Origin: Streptomyces sp. NBC_00878
GTDB lineage: Bacteria > Actinomycetota > Actinomycetes > Streptomycetales > Streptomycetaceae
Reading direction: 5' to 3'
DNA: 64,000 nt
NCBI RefSeq assembly: GCF_026341515.1
Contig: NZ_JAPEOK010000001.1
Span: 5,642,001 to 5,706,000, forward strand
Part shown: one piece after another, positions 1 to 8,519 of the stretch
How positions within the stretch are numbered: position 1 is the stretch's first letter
Layout of the letters: the number at the start of each line of letters is the position of its first letter
Position numbers and translations under genes: made by a program
The notes under the pieces: model-generated
Database searches by the model: none
What the model saw: only the letters and a program-made list of their open reading frames with translations
Told to the model about the DNA's origin: nothing

Positions 1-1
1 G

Positions 2-802
2 GCGCGGGACGCCGTCCACATGGAGGACCGCGGCGACGGCGTGCTGCTGTCGGTCGCGGGCCGGATCGCGGCGAGCCGGCTGCTCGGGCTGTGGCTGATC
101 GAGGCGCACGAGAAGCTGCGGGACGAGAACCGCGGTCTGGCCGTACCGCTCGGGCTGCGCATCGGCATGAACGTCGGTCCGGTCCGGCACGACGGCCGGG
201 GTATCAGCGGTCGCGCCGTCGACCTCGCCTGCCGGCTGGCCGACTCTCCCGTCGCCCGTGAACTCCTCGACGCCGAGAAGGCCGACCTCGTGCTGGTGAC
301 CTCCCAGTCCCTGTACGAGGAGGTGGTCAGCAGCGGCGGCAAGTTCATCGAGCCCGCGCACTACTCCTCGGCCCGGCTGGAGCTCAAGGAGGGCGAGGTC
401 ACCGCCTGGTTCCACCTGCCCGGACGGCTCGCTCCGGAGATTCCTCAGGCCGCAGCAGCAGGGGCAGCAGCAGAGGCAGCAGCAGGGGCCTCGGCACCGG
501 CCGTGACACCAGCGACGGCAGTGGCACCCGCTTCGCCTTCGCCGTCACCAGCCGCTGCCGACGAGGCCAGCGAGGCCGACGAAGCCGACGACAGCGATGA
601 CTTCGAGGACCTCGGCGACACCATGTCCGGCCACCGGCCCGGCCCCGCCGGCGCCCGCGCCCGCTACACCGTCCACGGCGACATGTCCCAGCACCACGAC
701 AACGTCTACCGGGCCCCCGTACACATCGGCCGGACCACCGACAAGGGCACTGACAACGGCACCGACCACGGCACCCAGCAGGAGAAGGGCCGAGCCGAGT
801 GA
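2..802 (+). CDS. Class III nucleotidyl cyclase-like protein (5' partial)
   Basis: The reading frame is open to the left edge, so the N-terminus is missing. The visible first ~130 residues look like the back half of a class III adenylate/guanylate cyclase fold: a GDGVLL metal-site strand, then RIGMNVGPV and SGRAVDLACRLAD, which correspond to the family's GDG, RIGxxxG and G..VN.AARL segments. A long Ala/Pro/Glu/Asp-rich linker follows (about residues 145-205). The protein ends in a short stretch with NVYRAPVHIG and a Thr/Asp/Gly tail. The stop overlaps the next gene's GTG start by 4 nt (GTGA), so the two are translationally coupled. Proteins of this fold make cyclic nucleotide signals, but whether this one is catalytic cannot be judged without its N-terminus. 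The Pycsar-effector-like gene at 5317 makes a second-messenger role plausible (inference). Confidence 0.6.
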   Translation, partial: ARDAVHMEDRGDGVLLSVAGRIAASRLLGLWLIEAHEKLRDENRGLAVPLGLRIGMNVGPVRHDGRGISGRAVDLACRLADSPVARELLDAEKADLVLVTSQSLYEEVVSSGGKFIEPAHYSSARLELKEGEVTAWFHLPGRLAPEIPQAAAAGAAAEAAAGASAPAVTPATAVAPASPSPSPAAADEASEADEADDSDDFEDLGDTMSGHRPGPAGARARYTVHGDMSQHHDNVYRAPVHIGRTTDKGTDNGTDHGTQQEKGRAE

Positions 803-3495
803 GCGACGACGAGCAGGCGGGCGGCGCGGCCGACGACGCCCCCGAGAAGCCGGCCGAGGGCCGGTCGCCCGACGCCGACCACAAGAGGTCCGGGGACGAC
901 AAGAGGCAGGACCGGGACGGCAGGAAGGCCAAGGACGACGACCGGTCCCGCGACGACGAGGGCAAGGGCGGCGACGGGAAGTCGTCCGAGGCCGACGCTG
1001 AGGCCGAATCCGAGGCCGCGGAGAAAGAGCGCGAGCAGGAGAAGGAACGGGAGAGGGAGCGGGAGCGCGCCGCCGGGCGGTTCAAGGAACGTACCCGGGA
1101 TCCCCTCGACGAGCAGGGGGAGGACGGGCCCACCGATCTCGCCGCCGCCGCGCGGACGCGCCGCGCCACCCGGCAGTTGTTCGACGTCCGCCGGGACCTG
1201 ATCAGCTTCGCCCACTCGCAGCTCCAGAGCGCCCACATCGGCGACAACATCAACCTGCTGCTGGGCTCCCGCCTGCCCGGTGCGGGCATGCGCAGCGGAC
1301 CCGTGCCCGACGAGGAACTGCGCAGGCTCCGCCGGGTCCACGTGGAGCCACAGGGGTACGTACGACTGCGCAAAGCGCTCCGCTCCCGGCGGCTGCTGGT
1401 GCTCGGGGCCGCGCCGGGCACCGGACGTACGAGTACGGCGCTCTCGCTCCTCGACGAGGTCACCACCGCCGCGGCGGACGGGACGGACGCGGAGCCCGCG
1501 GCCGGACCCCGCGTGCTGCGGGTCGATCCGGACGGCGGGGTACGGCAGTTGGCCGCGTCGCTGGACGAGCCGCGGGGCGGGGAGGGCGAGGAGGCCCGGC
1601 GCGGTACCGGGTATCTGCTGGAGCTGTCCCTCACCCGGCCCGGTGTGCTGCCCCCGGACGAGATGGACCTCGACGAGCTCGCCGCGGCCCTGGCCCGCCG
1701 CGAGGCCTTCGCGGTGATCGTCGTGGCGGTGGGCTCGGCGGCGAATCCGCTGCTCGCCGGGCGGTACGGCATGCTATGCCCGCCCGCGCCCACCGGGGAA
1801 CTGCTCGCCACCCGGCTGCGGGAGCGGCTGGAGGACCGTGCCGCCGAAGCCGAGGCACGGGCGGACGAGGCCGGGGAGGACGAGGCGGGAGAAGGCGAGA
1901 CCTCGCTGGACGAGCTGCTGGCCCGCGCGGCCGAGCTCGCGGACCGGGCCGAGGTCAAGGACGCGGTCGGGCTGAAGGATCTGCGCCCCGCCGAGGCCGA
2001 GTTGCTCGCGTCGCTGCTCGCCGGGCATGTGCTGGGGGACGGCTCGTACGAGGGTCTGCTCGCCAGCTGCCGCAGCCTCGCCGCCGGGCAGGCGCAGGAG
2101 TGGTTCGCCGGAGTGGACCGGACGCTGACGGCGCCCCGGACCGAGACGGAGCGGACGGACGGGAAGGCGGGACGGCCGGACACGGCGACGCTGTTCCACC
2201 CGGTGGCGTTCCGGATCGCGCTGGCCGTGCTCGGCGGGGCCTCCTACAGTGCCGTGGCCACCGCCGCGCACCTGCTGACCTGGGAACTGTCCGTCCAGTC
2301 CGACCCGGACAACACACCGGCCCGCCCGCTGTTCTGCGACGACCCGGAAGCCGATCGGGCGCTCTCGCGCGCCGAGGTGGTCGACGGCAAGGTCGAGGTG
2401 GCCGGGCACGACGTACCGGCCCGGCTGATCTGGTACCGGGGTTCCGCCCTGCCGTCCGCGGTGCTGACCGAGCTGTGGGACCGGCACTTCCCGGTCCGGG
2501 CGCCGGTGGTGCGCTGGCTGCGGCTGCTGGCGGACGATCCGCGCTCCCAGGTGTGGATGCGTGCTGCGGTCGCCGCCGGGGAGCTGTGCGTACGGGACTT
2601 CGACCACGGCTATACGGAGCTGGTGCGGCCGCTCGCCGAGGCGGCCACGGCCCGTCGGCGGATCTTCGCGGCCACCACCATGGACCAGGCCGCCGGTCAT
2701 GACTCGCACCGCCGGACGGTGCACAAGCTGGTCGGCGACTGGAGCAGGAACGGCACCAAGTCGCTGCGCTGGACGGCGGCGATGGCGCTGGGCTACGGCA
2801 GCGCCGCGGCCACGACCGACGACGCCCTGGACGCGCTGGCCCGGATCGGGGTGCGTGACGACGGGGAGCAGCTGGCGGTCGCCTCCTTCAACGTCGTACG
2901 GCTGCTGGCGCTGCTGGACGCCGAGGAGGTGCTGGCGCGGATGGGCGAGTGGACCCACCACAAGCGCGAGCCGTACCAGGACCTGGGCCTGGTGACCACC
3001 GTCCGGATGGCGCTGACCACCGTGGAGGAGGTGCTGACGGACGACCCAGACTCCCCGTTGGGCGGCCCCGACTCGCCGTTGGGCGACCGCGGTGACTGGC
3101 CGCTGCCGCTCGCCCTCGCCGCCGTCCGGCCCGAACTGGCGGGCCCCATGGCCGACTTGATGTGGACCGCGATGAACACGGCGCGGTCGAAGGACGTGGC
3201 GATGGACGCGCTGGAGACGCTCCTGCGGTCGGCCGTGCGCAAGGACGGCACCGAGTGGACCCGGCCGGGACTGGCGGCCCTGCTGCCCGCGCTGGCGACC
3301 GACGAGCACGACCGGCGGCGGCTGGACTGGCTGCTGCGCCGAATGATGAACGACCCGGAGAAGCCGTTCCCCGACGCGATGGCACGCGACCTGTGGTGGC
3401 TCGCCGTCGCGACGGACGAGCGCGCGCGCCTGGAACGGCCGCGCCAGGGGAGGCCGCGCCGGGATGGGACGCGCGAGGAGGAGAGCTATGTCTGA
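799..3495 (+). CDS. Large protein with degenerate P-loop domain and helical-repeat C-terminus
   Basis: This is an 898-residue protein with a GTG start inside the stop of the cyclase-like gene. The first ~100 residues are extremely charged (Asp/Lys/Arg/Glu) and probably disordered. A P-loop-like segment GAAPGTGRTS lies near residue 207; the usual Walker A lysine is Arg. The downstream hydrophobic strand that should carry Walker B (FAVIVVAVGS) has no acidic residue, so ATP hydrolysis is doubtful. Residues from about 550 to 870 are Ala/Leu-rich amphipathic helices with regularly spaced Arg/Asp, as in HEAT-type solenoids. I do not recognise a named family. A nucleotide-binding or inactive sensor/scaffold protein for the locus is the best guess (inference). 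It shares 8 nt with the following gene. Confidence 0.6.
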   Translation: MSDDEQAGGAADDAPEKPAEGRSPDADHKRSGDDKRQDRDGRKAKDDDRSRDDEGKGGDGKSSEADAEAESEAAEKEREQEKERERERERAAGRFKERTRDPLDEQGEDGPTDLAAAARTRRATRQLFDVRRDLISFAHSQLQSAHIGDNINLLLGSRLPGAGMRSGPVPDEELRRLRRVHVEPQGYVRLRKALRSRRLLVLGAAPGTGRTSTALSLLDEVTTAAADGTDAEPAAGPRVLRVDPDGGVRQLAASLDEPRGGEGEEARRGTGYLLELSLTRPGVLPPDEMDLDELAAALARREAFAVIVVAVGSAANPLLAGRYGMLCPPAPTGELLATRLRERLEDRAAEAEARADEAGEDEAGEGETSLDELLARAAELADRAEVKDAVGLKDLRPAEAELLASLLAGHVLGDGSYEGLLASCRSLAAGQAQEWFAGVDRTLTAPRTETERTDGKAGRPDTATLFHPVAFRIALAVLGGASYSAVATAAHLLTWELSVQSDPDNTPARPLFCDDPEADRALSRAEVVDGKVEVAGHDVPARLIWYRGSALPSAVLTELWDRHFPVRAPVVRWLRLLADDPRSQVWMRAAVAAGELCVRDFDHGYTELVRPLAEAATARRRIFAATTMDQAAGHDSHRRTVHKLVGDWSRNGTKSLRWTAAMALGYGSAAATTDDALDALARIGVRDDGEQLAVASFNVVRLLALLDAEEVLARMGEWTHHKREPYQDLGLVTTVRMALTTVEEVLTDDPDSPLGGPDSPLGDRGDWPLPLALAAVRPELAGPMADLMWTAMNTARSKDVAMDALETLLRSAVRKDGTEWTRPGLAALLPALATDEHDRRRLDWLLRRMMNDPEKPFPDAMARDLWWLAVATDERARLERPRQGRPRRDGTREEESYV

Positions 3496-5320
3496 GGACG
3501 AGGACGAGGCGGCGGGCGCGGCGGAGGAGGCGCCCGCGGCCTCGGGGCCCGCGGGTCCGTTCCTGAAGGACTACAACACGCTGACGGACGGCCTTCCGCG
3601 GGTGAGCCCCCGGTCGGCGCTGGTGCAGTTCTACCGCAACGGCGGCTACAGCGTCATCAAGGCATCCGGCGTCCAGCACGTCGAGAAGCGGGCGCTGGCG
3701 AGGCCGCACAGCATCTGCGAGATCGCGCTCGGCACCTATGTGACGCCGCTGCAGATGGAGTTGCCGGCCGCCGGCGGCACCACCTTCTTCAAGGCCGAGG
3801 TGGACATCGAGTGGCGCGTGACCGATCCCCATCTGGCCGCCCTTGAGGTGGTGACCGATGTCGCCAACCGGCTCACCTCCCCGGTGCTGGAGCGGCTGTG
3901 CGAGGTCACCACGACCTACCGGGTGAACGAGGCCGAGGCGGCCAACCGCGCCATCACGCGTGAGTGCGTCGGCGGTCGCTGGGCCGACCTGGGCTCCGAA
4001 CTCGGCCTGCGGGTACGGCTGTACGTCCGGCTGCGGGTGGACGACCGGACCATCGAGCACGCCGACGAGGAGCGGGACGCGCACGCCCAGGCCAAGGTGA
4101 CCCGGCTGCGGCAGGAGTCGTTCCGGCGCATGCTCCAGGGCGGGGAGCTGGAGCAGCTCAGCTTCATGCTGGCCGCCGATCCGGAGGGGGCCAAGGACTT
4201 CCTGGAGAAGATCCGCCAGGAGGGCAGGCAGGACGAGAAGGACCGGGTCGCCCGGCTCTTCGCCATGGCCTCCCGGGGTGAACTCGCCACCGTCGACGTG
4301 GAGACCCAGGTCCTGAACCTCCTCAACCAGGGCGTCGGCAGGCCGATGGTGGGGCCCATCGGGACGGTGCCCGCCCGTCGGGAGCCCCGGCAGCTGGAGC
4401 CGTCCGCCGACCGCCCGTTCAACCCGGACTGGGCATCGGACGAACCGCCCCGGCGACGGCCCCACCGGGCGGAGCCCTCCAGGGGCGAGCCCGACCGCCA
4501 AGAGGCCGGCAGCCAGGGGGCCAGCCGCCGGGGGTCTGACGGCCGGGGGTCCGACGGTCGAGGGTCTGACGGCCGGGGGATCGACGGTCGAGGGTCTGAC
4601 GGCCGGGGGATCGACCGCCAAGAGTCCGACCGGAGGGGGCCGTACCCGGGAGACGACGCCGGATATGACTCCGAATACGACGCCGGGTACGACGCCGGGT
4701 ACGACGAACCACGCTCCCGCGCGCGACGGCAGGCCTATCGACCGGAGCCTCACCGGCCGGAGTCCCAGCGTTCGGAGTCCCAGCGTTCGGAGTCCCAGCG
4801 TTCGGAGTCCCAGCGGTCCGAGTCCCACCGTTCGGACCGCTATCAGCCGGAGCCCTATCGGGCGGATGCCCCGCGCCCAGGAGACGACGCCGCGTACGAC
4901 GGACCGCGTTCCCGGGACCGGCAGCAGGCCCGCCGGCCCGAGTCGGACTACGGGTACGACGAGCCGCGTTCCCGTGATCGGCGCCCGCCGCAGCGGCCCG
5001 AGCTCTACTCGGGAGCGGACTCCGAGGACGACCGGCCACGGTCCCGCACGCGGCGCGAGACCTACCGGCCGGAGCCGTACGAGCCGCGCGACGACCGGCG
5101 CGAAGACCGGCGCGACGACCCGCGCGACGGCGCCGCGTACGACGGGTCGCGCGCCCCCGCCCGGCGCGACACCTATCAGCCCGAGCCTCGCCGACCCGAG
5201 GCCTACCAGCCCGAGCCCTACTACCCGGACGACCGCCTCGGACAGGCGGAGGAGCCGCCGCGTCGCCGTAGACGTTCCGAGGACGACGGATGGTCCTGGA
5301 CGGAAGAAGAGGACCGATGA
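3488..5320 (+). CDS. SPFH/band-7-like protein with tandem-repeat disordered tail
   Basis: The ATG at 3488 was chosen because GAGGAGGAG lies just upstream and the start overlaps the previous stop; the product has 610 residues. Residues ~25-280 resemble the stomatin/prohibitin/flotillin fold: a beta-rich segment with VDIEWRVTDPHLAAL, then helices with many charged residues (EERDAHAQAKVTRLRQESFRR) as in the SPFH coiled region. No clear transmembrane helix is seen. The last ~300 residues are disordered, rich in Arg/Asp/Pro/Tyr, and built on short repeats (GSDGR/GIDGR units, then SESQR units, then YxPEPxRPE units). SPFH proteins organise membrane microdomains; a scaffold for the membrane genes around it is possible (inference). 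The SPFH assignment is from pattern only. Confidence 0.5.
   Translation: MSEDEDEAAGAAEEAPAASGPAGPFLKDYNTLTDGLPRVSPRSALVQFYRNGGYSVIKASGVQHVEKRALARPHSICEIALGTYVTPLQMELPAAGGTTFFKAEVDIEWRVTDPHLAALEVVTDVANRLTSPVLERLCEVTTTYRVNEAEAANRAITRECVGGRWADLGSELGLRVRLYVRLRVDDRTIEHADEERDAHAQAKVTRLRQESFRRMLQGGELEQLSFMLAADPEGAKDFLEKIRQEGRQDEKDRVARLFAMASRGELATVDVETQVLNLLNQGVGRPMVGPIGTVPARREPRQLEPSADRPFNPDWASDEPPRRRPHRAEPSRGEPDRQEAGSQGASRRGSDGRGSDGRGSDGRGIDGRGSDGRGIDRQESDRRGPYPGDDAGYDSEYDAGYDAGYDEPRSRARRQAYRPEPHRPESQRSESQRSESQRSESQRSESHRSDRYQPEPYRADAPRPGDDAAYDGPRSRDRQQARRPESDYGYDEPRSRDRRPPQRPELYSGADSEDDRPRSRTRRETYRPEPYEPRDDRREDRRDDPRDGAAYDGSRAPARRDTYQPEPRRPEAYQPEPYYPDDRLGQAEEPPRRRRRSEDDGWSWTEEEDR
4531..4617 (+). 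repeat. 15-bp coding tandem repeat (GSDGR units)
   Basis: Near-identical 15-bp units alternate GGGTCTGACGGCCGG and GGGTCCGACGGTCGA forms, encoding GSDGRGSDGRGSDGRGIDGR-type sequence in the tail of the SPFH-like protein. Units are whole codons, so copy-number change would keep the frame. Confidence 0.85.
4756..4835 (+). repeat. 15-bp coding tandem repeat (SESQR units)
   Basis: Four to five copies of a 15-bp unit (CGGAGTCCCAGCGTT and close variants) encode repeated SESQR in the disordered tail of the SPFH-like protein. The third copy is exact and the last copies have diverged. Confidence 0.85.
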
Positions 5321-5874
5321 CCGCCGACGGTGCGGCGTCGGCACGGACCTCCCCCGACCTCGTCGTGCCCGCGCCGGACGGGGGTCTGCGCGGGCACGAC
5401 AGGTCGGGGGAGCGCATGGCCGAACGCCTGTTGAGCACGGCCCGGGAGGACCTCGGCCGGGCCGACTCCAAGGCGGCCGTGCTGCTGTCGGGGACGCTCG
5501 CGCTGCCCGCGTTCCTGGTCGGGTGGCACGGCAGCCCCGGCTGGGACGGGCTCCGCGACGTGACGCTGGTCCTCGCCGGTGTGCTCTGGGCCGTCGCGGT
5601 GACCGCACTGGTCGGGGCGCTGTTGCCGCGTACCGGCACGAACCGCGGCCGGGACGGGGTGACGTACTTCGGTGATCTGGTGGCGCCCCTCGACCTCGCG
5701 GGGCTGTCCGCCCGGATGACCGAGGCCGCGCGCGATCCCGCCGAGTGGCTGCTCGTCCAGGCCGTGGACGCCAGCTCGATCCTGTCCGCCAAGTACCGGG
5801 CCATCCGCTGGGGAGTGGGCTCGCTCGCCCCGTCGGCGGCACTGGCCCTGGTCTGGGGTCTGACCGCGCGCTGA
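5317..5874 (+). CDS. PycTM (Pycsar effector)-like two-helix membrane protein
   Basis: This 185-residue protein starts at an ATG that overlaps the previous stop (ATGA). After a ~30-residue polar N-terminus comes a helix (MAERLLSTAREDLGRAD) leading into ADSKAAVLLSG at residues ~48-58, then two hydrophobic segments (~residues 52-70 and ~78-102), a loop, and a second helical region ending SILSAKYRAIRWGVGS before a last hydrophobic stretch. An A-D-x-K-A motif just ahead of the first membrane helix is characteristic of the PycTM domain, the membrane-disrupting effector of Pycsar anti-phage systems, which responds to cyclic pyrimidine mononucleotides. Its presence in one operon with a cyclase-like gene supports that reading. 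Binding of a specific nucleotide is inference. Confidence 0.65.
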   Translation: MTADGAASARTSPDLVVPAPDGGLRGHDRSGERMAERLLSTAREDLGRADSKAAVLLSGTLALPAFLVGWHGSPGWDGLRDVTLVLAGVLWAVAVTALVGALLPRTGTNRGRDGVTYFGDLVAPLDLAGLSARMTEAARDPAEWLLVQAVDASSILSAKYRAIRWGVGSLAPSAALALVWGLTAR

Positions 5875-5966
5875 CACACGGCCGGCCGACCCGCACCACA
5901 CACGAAAACGCAGAGAACGCGAAAACGAACACGAACACGAACACGAACCGAGAATCGGGGGACGCC

Positions 5967-8285
5967 GTGGGAAGAGTCACGGACAGACGGCAATCAGGAA
6001 GGGGCCGGGTGCGCCGCGCCGCGGTCTCGGTGCTGGGCGGCACCGCGGTGTTCGCGTCCCTGCTGGCACCGGCCGGTCAGGATCCGGTGCCCGCGGCGGA
6101 CTCCGCACCGGCCTTCCCGGCGGTCAACTACGCGGTGGCCGTGGACGAGTCGGCCAGCCTCGCGCCCGAGGACATGAAGGCCGAGAAGGCCGCCGCCGCG
6201 CGCATCGCGCTGGGCGACGTCTCCTCGTCGTCCCATGTCACGGTCTTCGGCTTCGCCGCCGCCGAGTCCAGCGACCAGCGCGCGGTGGACCCGGTGTGCC
6301 CGCGCACCGCGCTCGACATCGCGGGCCGCGAGACGATCGGCGACTGTGTCGGAAAGCTGCGCAGCCGCAAGAAGAGCGAGGGCACCGGCACCGACTACCC
6401 GAGCGCGATCAGGCAGGGCGTGCACGACCTGACCGACGGCACCGACGAGTCGGAGCCCCGGGTGCTGTTCCTGCTGACCGACGGGAAGATGGACGTCACC
6501 GACAGCAGCAAGTACGGCGACCCCGACCACCGGGCGGCCGAGGGCGAACGGCAGTTGACGGCGGCGCTGAAGGACGCCGCCGAACAGGGCGTCCAAATTT
6601 GGCCGTTGGGCTTCGGCTCCGACCCGGACAAGAGGCAGCTCGACCGGATCGCCGCCGGCGGCTACCAGAAGGGCTGCGTCGAACTGCCCTCCGCCACCCC
6701 GAAGGCCCACAAGGTCTCCGGCGCGAAGGACGTCGGCACCACGCTGGAGAAGATCTTCGCCGCCGCCCACTGCCTGCGTCACGAGGAGGGCCCCAGCAAG
6801 CGGCCGCCGGCCACCCTGGAGATCGGCATCTCACCGCTGGCGACCGTGGGCAGCATCGTCGTCGACAAGGGCGACCCCGAGGTGAGGATCAGCTACATCG
6901 ACCCGGCCGGTGACAAGGTCCCGACCTCCGGTACGTACAAGAATTCCCGCTTCGAGCGGGCGGGCGGCAGTGGCACCGTCGAGGCGCTGAAGGTCGTCGA
7001 CCCGCTGCCCGGCATCTGGAAGGTGAAGGCCGAGGCCCCGGAGGGGCACCGCTCGCTGCCCGTCGCCGTCAGCGTGCTGTGGCAGGGCGAGCTGCGCGGC
7101 GCCATCACCATGGACCCGCCCTCGCCGCAGGCCGGCGAGAAGGTCACGGTCACCATGCGGCTGCAGACGCGTGAGGGTTACGAGATCAAGGACCCGCGCG
7201 ACTACGCGGGGCTGCGCGTGCGCAGCGAGCTGACCGGGGACGGCTTCTCCCCGCTGGCACTGGACCTCGCCGACAACGGCAAGGGGCCCGACCCCGACCC
7301 GAGCGACGGCTCCTTCACCGGTACCGCGACGATCCCGGAGGACGCCGACGGGGCACTGAAGGTGAGCGCGACCCTCACGGCCGCGGGGCTGAGCGCCGAC
7401 ACCCGCGGCGAGGGCAGCACGGTCGCGCCCGGCGAGCTGCCCGTCACCACCGCGCTGGACCTGCCCGCCGCGGACACCCACCCCGGCGCCGAGGTCACCG
7501 GCAACCTGGCCGTCCACAACACCACCGACACCCCGCACACCCTGCGGCTGTCCGTCGCCGACGTGAAGGACGGGCTGCTCTCCGTCAAGCCCGCGGAGAT
7601 CACGCTCAAGCCCGGTGAGCAGGGCACCCGCAAGGTGACGGTCGAGGTCGCTCCCAAGGACGTCTTCGGCGACCGCCTCGGCGACGACGGACTGAAGCTC
7701 GCCGGCACCGTCACCGTCGTCGACACCACCGACGACGACCGGACGCTCGTACGGACCCCGCTCTCGGTGCGGGTCACGCCGGAGCCCGGGTTCTGGGAGC
7801 AGGTCTGGGAGAAGTACTGGTGGGCGTTCGTGTCCGGCGTCGTCCTGATCGCGCTGGCCGTGGTGGCCGTGGTCGCCTGGCTGGGACTGCGCAGGCGCCG
7901 CAGGGACCCGTTCGGCCTGGTACTGCGGCTGGTCTCGGACGACGGCACGGTCCTCAACGAGCACCGGGCCGGGCACGGGAACAACAAGCAGTGGTACGAG
8001 TTCGCCGTCGCCGAGGCCCACCGCAGTCCGCGTATCGAGCGGCGAAACCACGGTCCGTACGCCGTCCAGCGCCGCCGTGAGGGCGGTGCCGTACTGCGCA
8101 AGCCGGGCGTCGGCCGGGTCCCGGTGCCCACCAACGGTCAGGTCCAGCTGACCGACACGCTGAGCCTCGCCCTCGGCGAGACCCACCCCCCGAGGCCCAG
8201 TCGGCCGCAGACGGCAACCGCCGGCTCCGGCGGGAACAGGGGCGGCGGGACCAGGGGCGGATACGACGACAACCCGTATCTGTGA
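5967..8285 (+). CDS. Exported von Willebrand factor A protein with C-terminal membrane anchor
   Basis: I chose the GTG at 5967 because GGGGGA lies 5 nt upstream and it gives a signal peptide (basic n-region, then VSVLGGTAVFASLLAPA). The 772-residue product has a vWA domain with an intact MIDAS start DESAS (near residue 58) and LLTDGKMDV further on. Beta-sandwich-like regions rich in Thr/Val follow (about residues 270-610). One transmembrane helix (near residues 618-640, AFVSGVVLIALAVVAVVAWLG) is followed by an RRRRR stop-transfer and a ~120-residue cytoplasmic tail. vWA domains bind protein ligands through a divalent metal. The layout is an outward-facing binding module that could report to the cytoplasmic partners (inference). 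It lies 92 bp after the PycTM-like gene and is followed by a strong hairpin. Confidence 0.75.
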   Translation: MGRVTDRRQSGRGRVRRAAVSVLGGTAVFASLLAPAGQDPVPAADSAPAFPAVNYAVAVDESASLAPEDMKAEKAAAARIALGDVSSSSHVTVFGFAAAESSDQRAVDPVCPRTALDIAGRETIGDCVGKLRSRKKSEGTGTDYPSAIRQGVHDLTDGTDESEPRVLFLLTDGKMDVTDSSKYGDPDHRAAEGERQLTAALKDAAEQGVQIWPLGFGSDPDKRQLDRIAAGGYQKGCVELPSATPKAHKVSGAKDVGTTLEKIFAAAHCLRHEEGPSKRPPATLEIGISPLATVGSIVVDKGDPEVRISYIDPAGDKVPTSGTYKNSRFERAGGSGTVEALKVVDPLPGIWKVKAEAPEGHRSLPVAVSVLWQGELRGAITMDPPSPQAGEKVTVTMRLQTREGYEIKDPRDYAGLRVRSELTGDGFSPLALDLADNGKGPDPDPSDGSFTGTATIPEDADGALKVSATLTAAGLSADTRGEGSTVAPGELPVTTALDLPAADTHPGAEVTGNLAVHNTTDTPHTLRLSVADVKDGLLSVKPAEITLKPGEQGTRKVTVEVAPKDVFGDRLGDDGLKLAGTVTVVDTTDDDRTLVRTPLSVRVTPEPGFWEQVWEKYWWAFVSGVVLIALAVVAVVAWLGLRRRRRDPFGLVLRLVSDDGTVLNEHRAGHGNNKQWYEFAVAEAHRSPRIERRNHGPYAVQRRREGGAVLRKPGVGRVPVPTNGQVQLTDTLSLALGETHPPRPSRPQTATAGSGGNRGGGTRGGYDDNPYL

Positions 8286-8290
8286 CGCGA

Positions 8291-8326
8291 GGCGGGCGGG
8301 GCGGACACGTCACCGCCCCGCCCGCC
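8291..8326 (+). terminator. Strong GC hairpin terminator after the vWA gene
   Basis: A perfect 14-bp stem (GGCGGGCGGGGCGG paired with CCGCCCCGCCCGCC) with an 8-base loop starts 5 bp after the vWA stop. It probably ends the cyclase-to-vWA transcript, so the tubulin-like gene would need its own promoter. No U-tract is visible, as is usual in streptomycetes. Confidence 0.75.
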
Positions 8327-8519
8327 CCACGCACCGCGTCACACCGTGTCCCATCGCACGGCATCACATCGCGTCCCATCGGGTCCCATTGGGTCGCAGC
8401 ACATCGCAGCACATCGCAGTGAAGCGCGGCCGTCGTGCCGCGCGCTTCCCGGACGTACCGAGCACGGACGTCCGAGCACGAAACCGCGGCCGCGTCGGCC
8501 GTCAAGCGGGGAGGAAACC
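8327..8519 (+). promoter_or_regulatory. Leader region of the tubulin-like gene with short direct repeats
   Basis: This 193-bp gap sits between the terminator and the tubulin-like start and contains short direct repeats: CCCATCGGGT next to CCCATTGGGT, and CACATCGCAG twice. It must hold the promoter of the second transcription unit if the hairpin terminates, but I cannot assign -10/-35 boxes. The ribosome site GGGGAGGAAACC directly precedes the ATG at 8520. Confidence 0.35.

Noticed and set aside
4531..4835. Repeat arrays considered as CRISPR
   Set aside because: Units are 15 bp with no spacers and lie in frame inside a coding gene.
2888..6043. Very long leftward open frame opposite the SPFH-like and PycTM-like genes
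   Set aside because: It is antisense to well-supported coupled genes and reads as Pro/Arg/Gly-rich low complexity, as expected from the reverse frames of GC-rich DNA.
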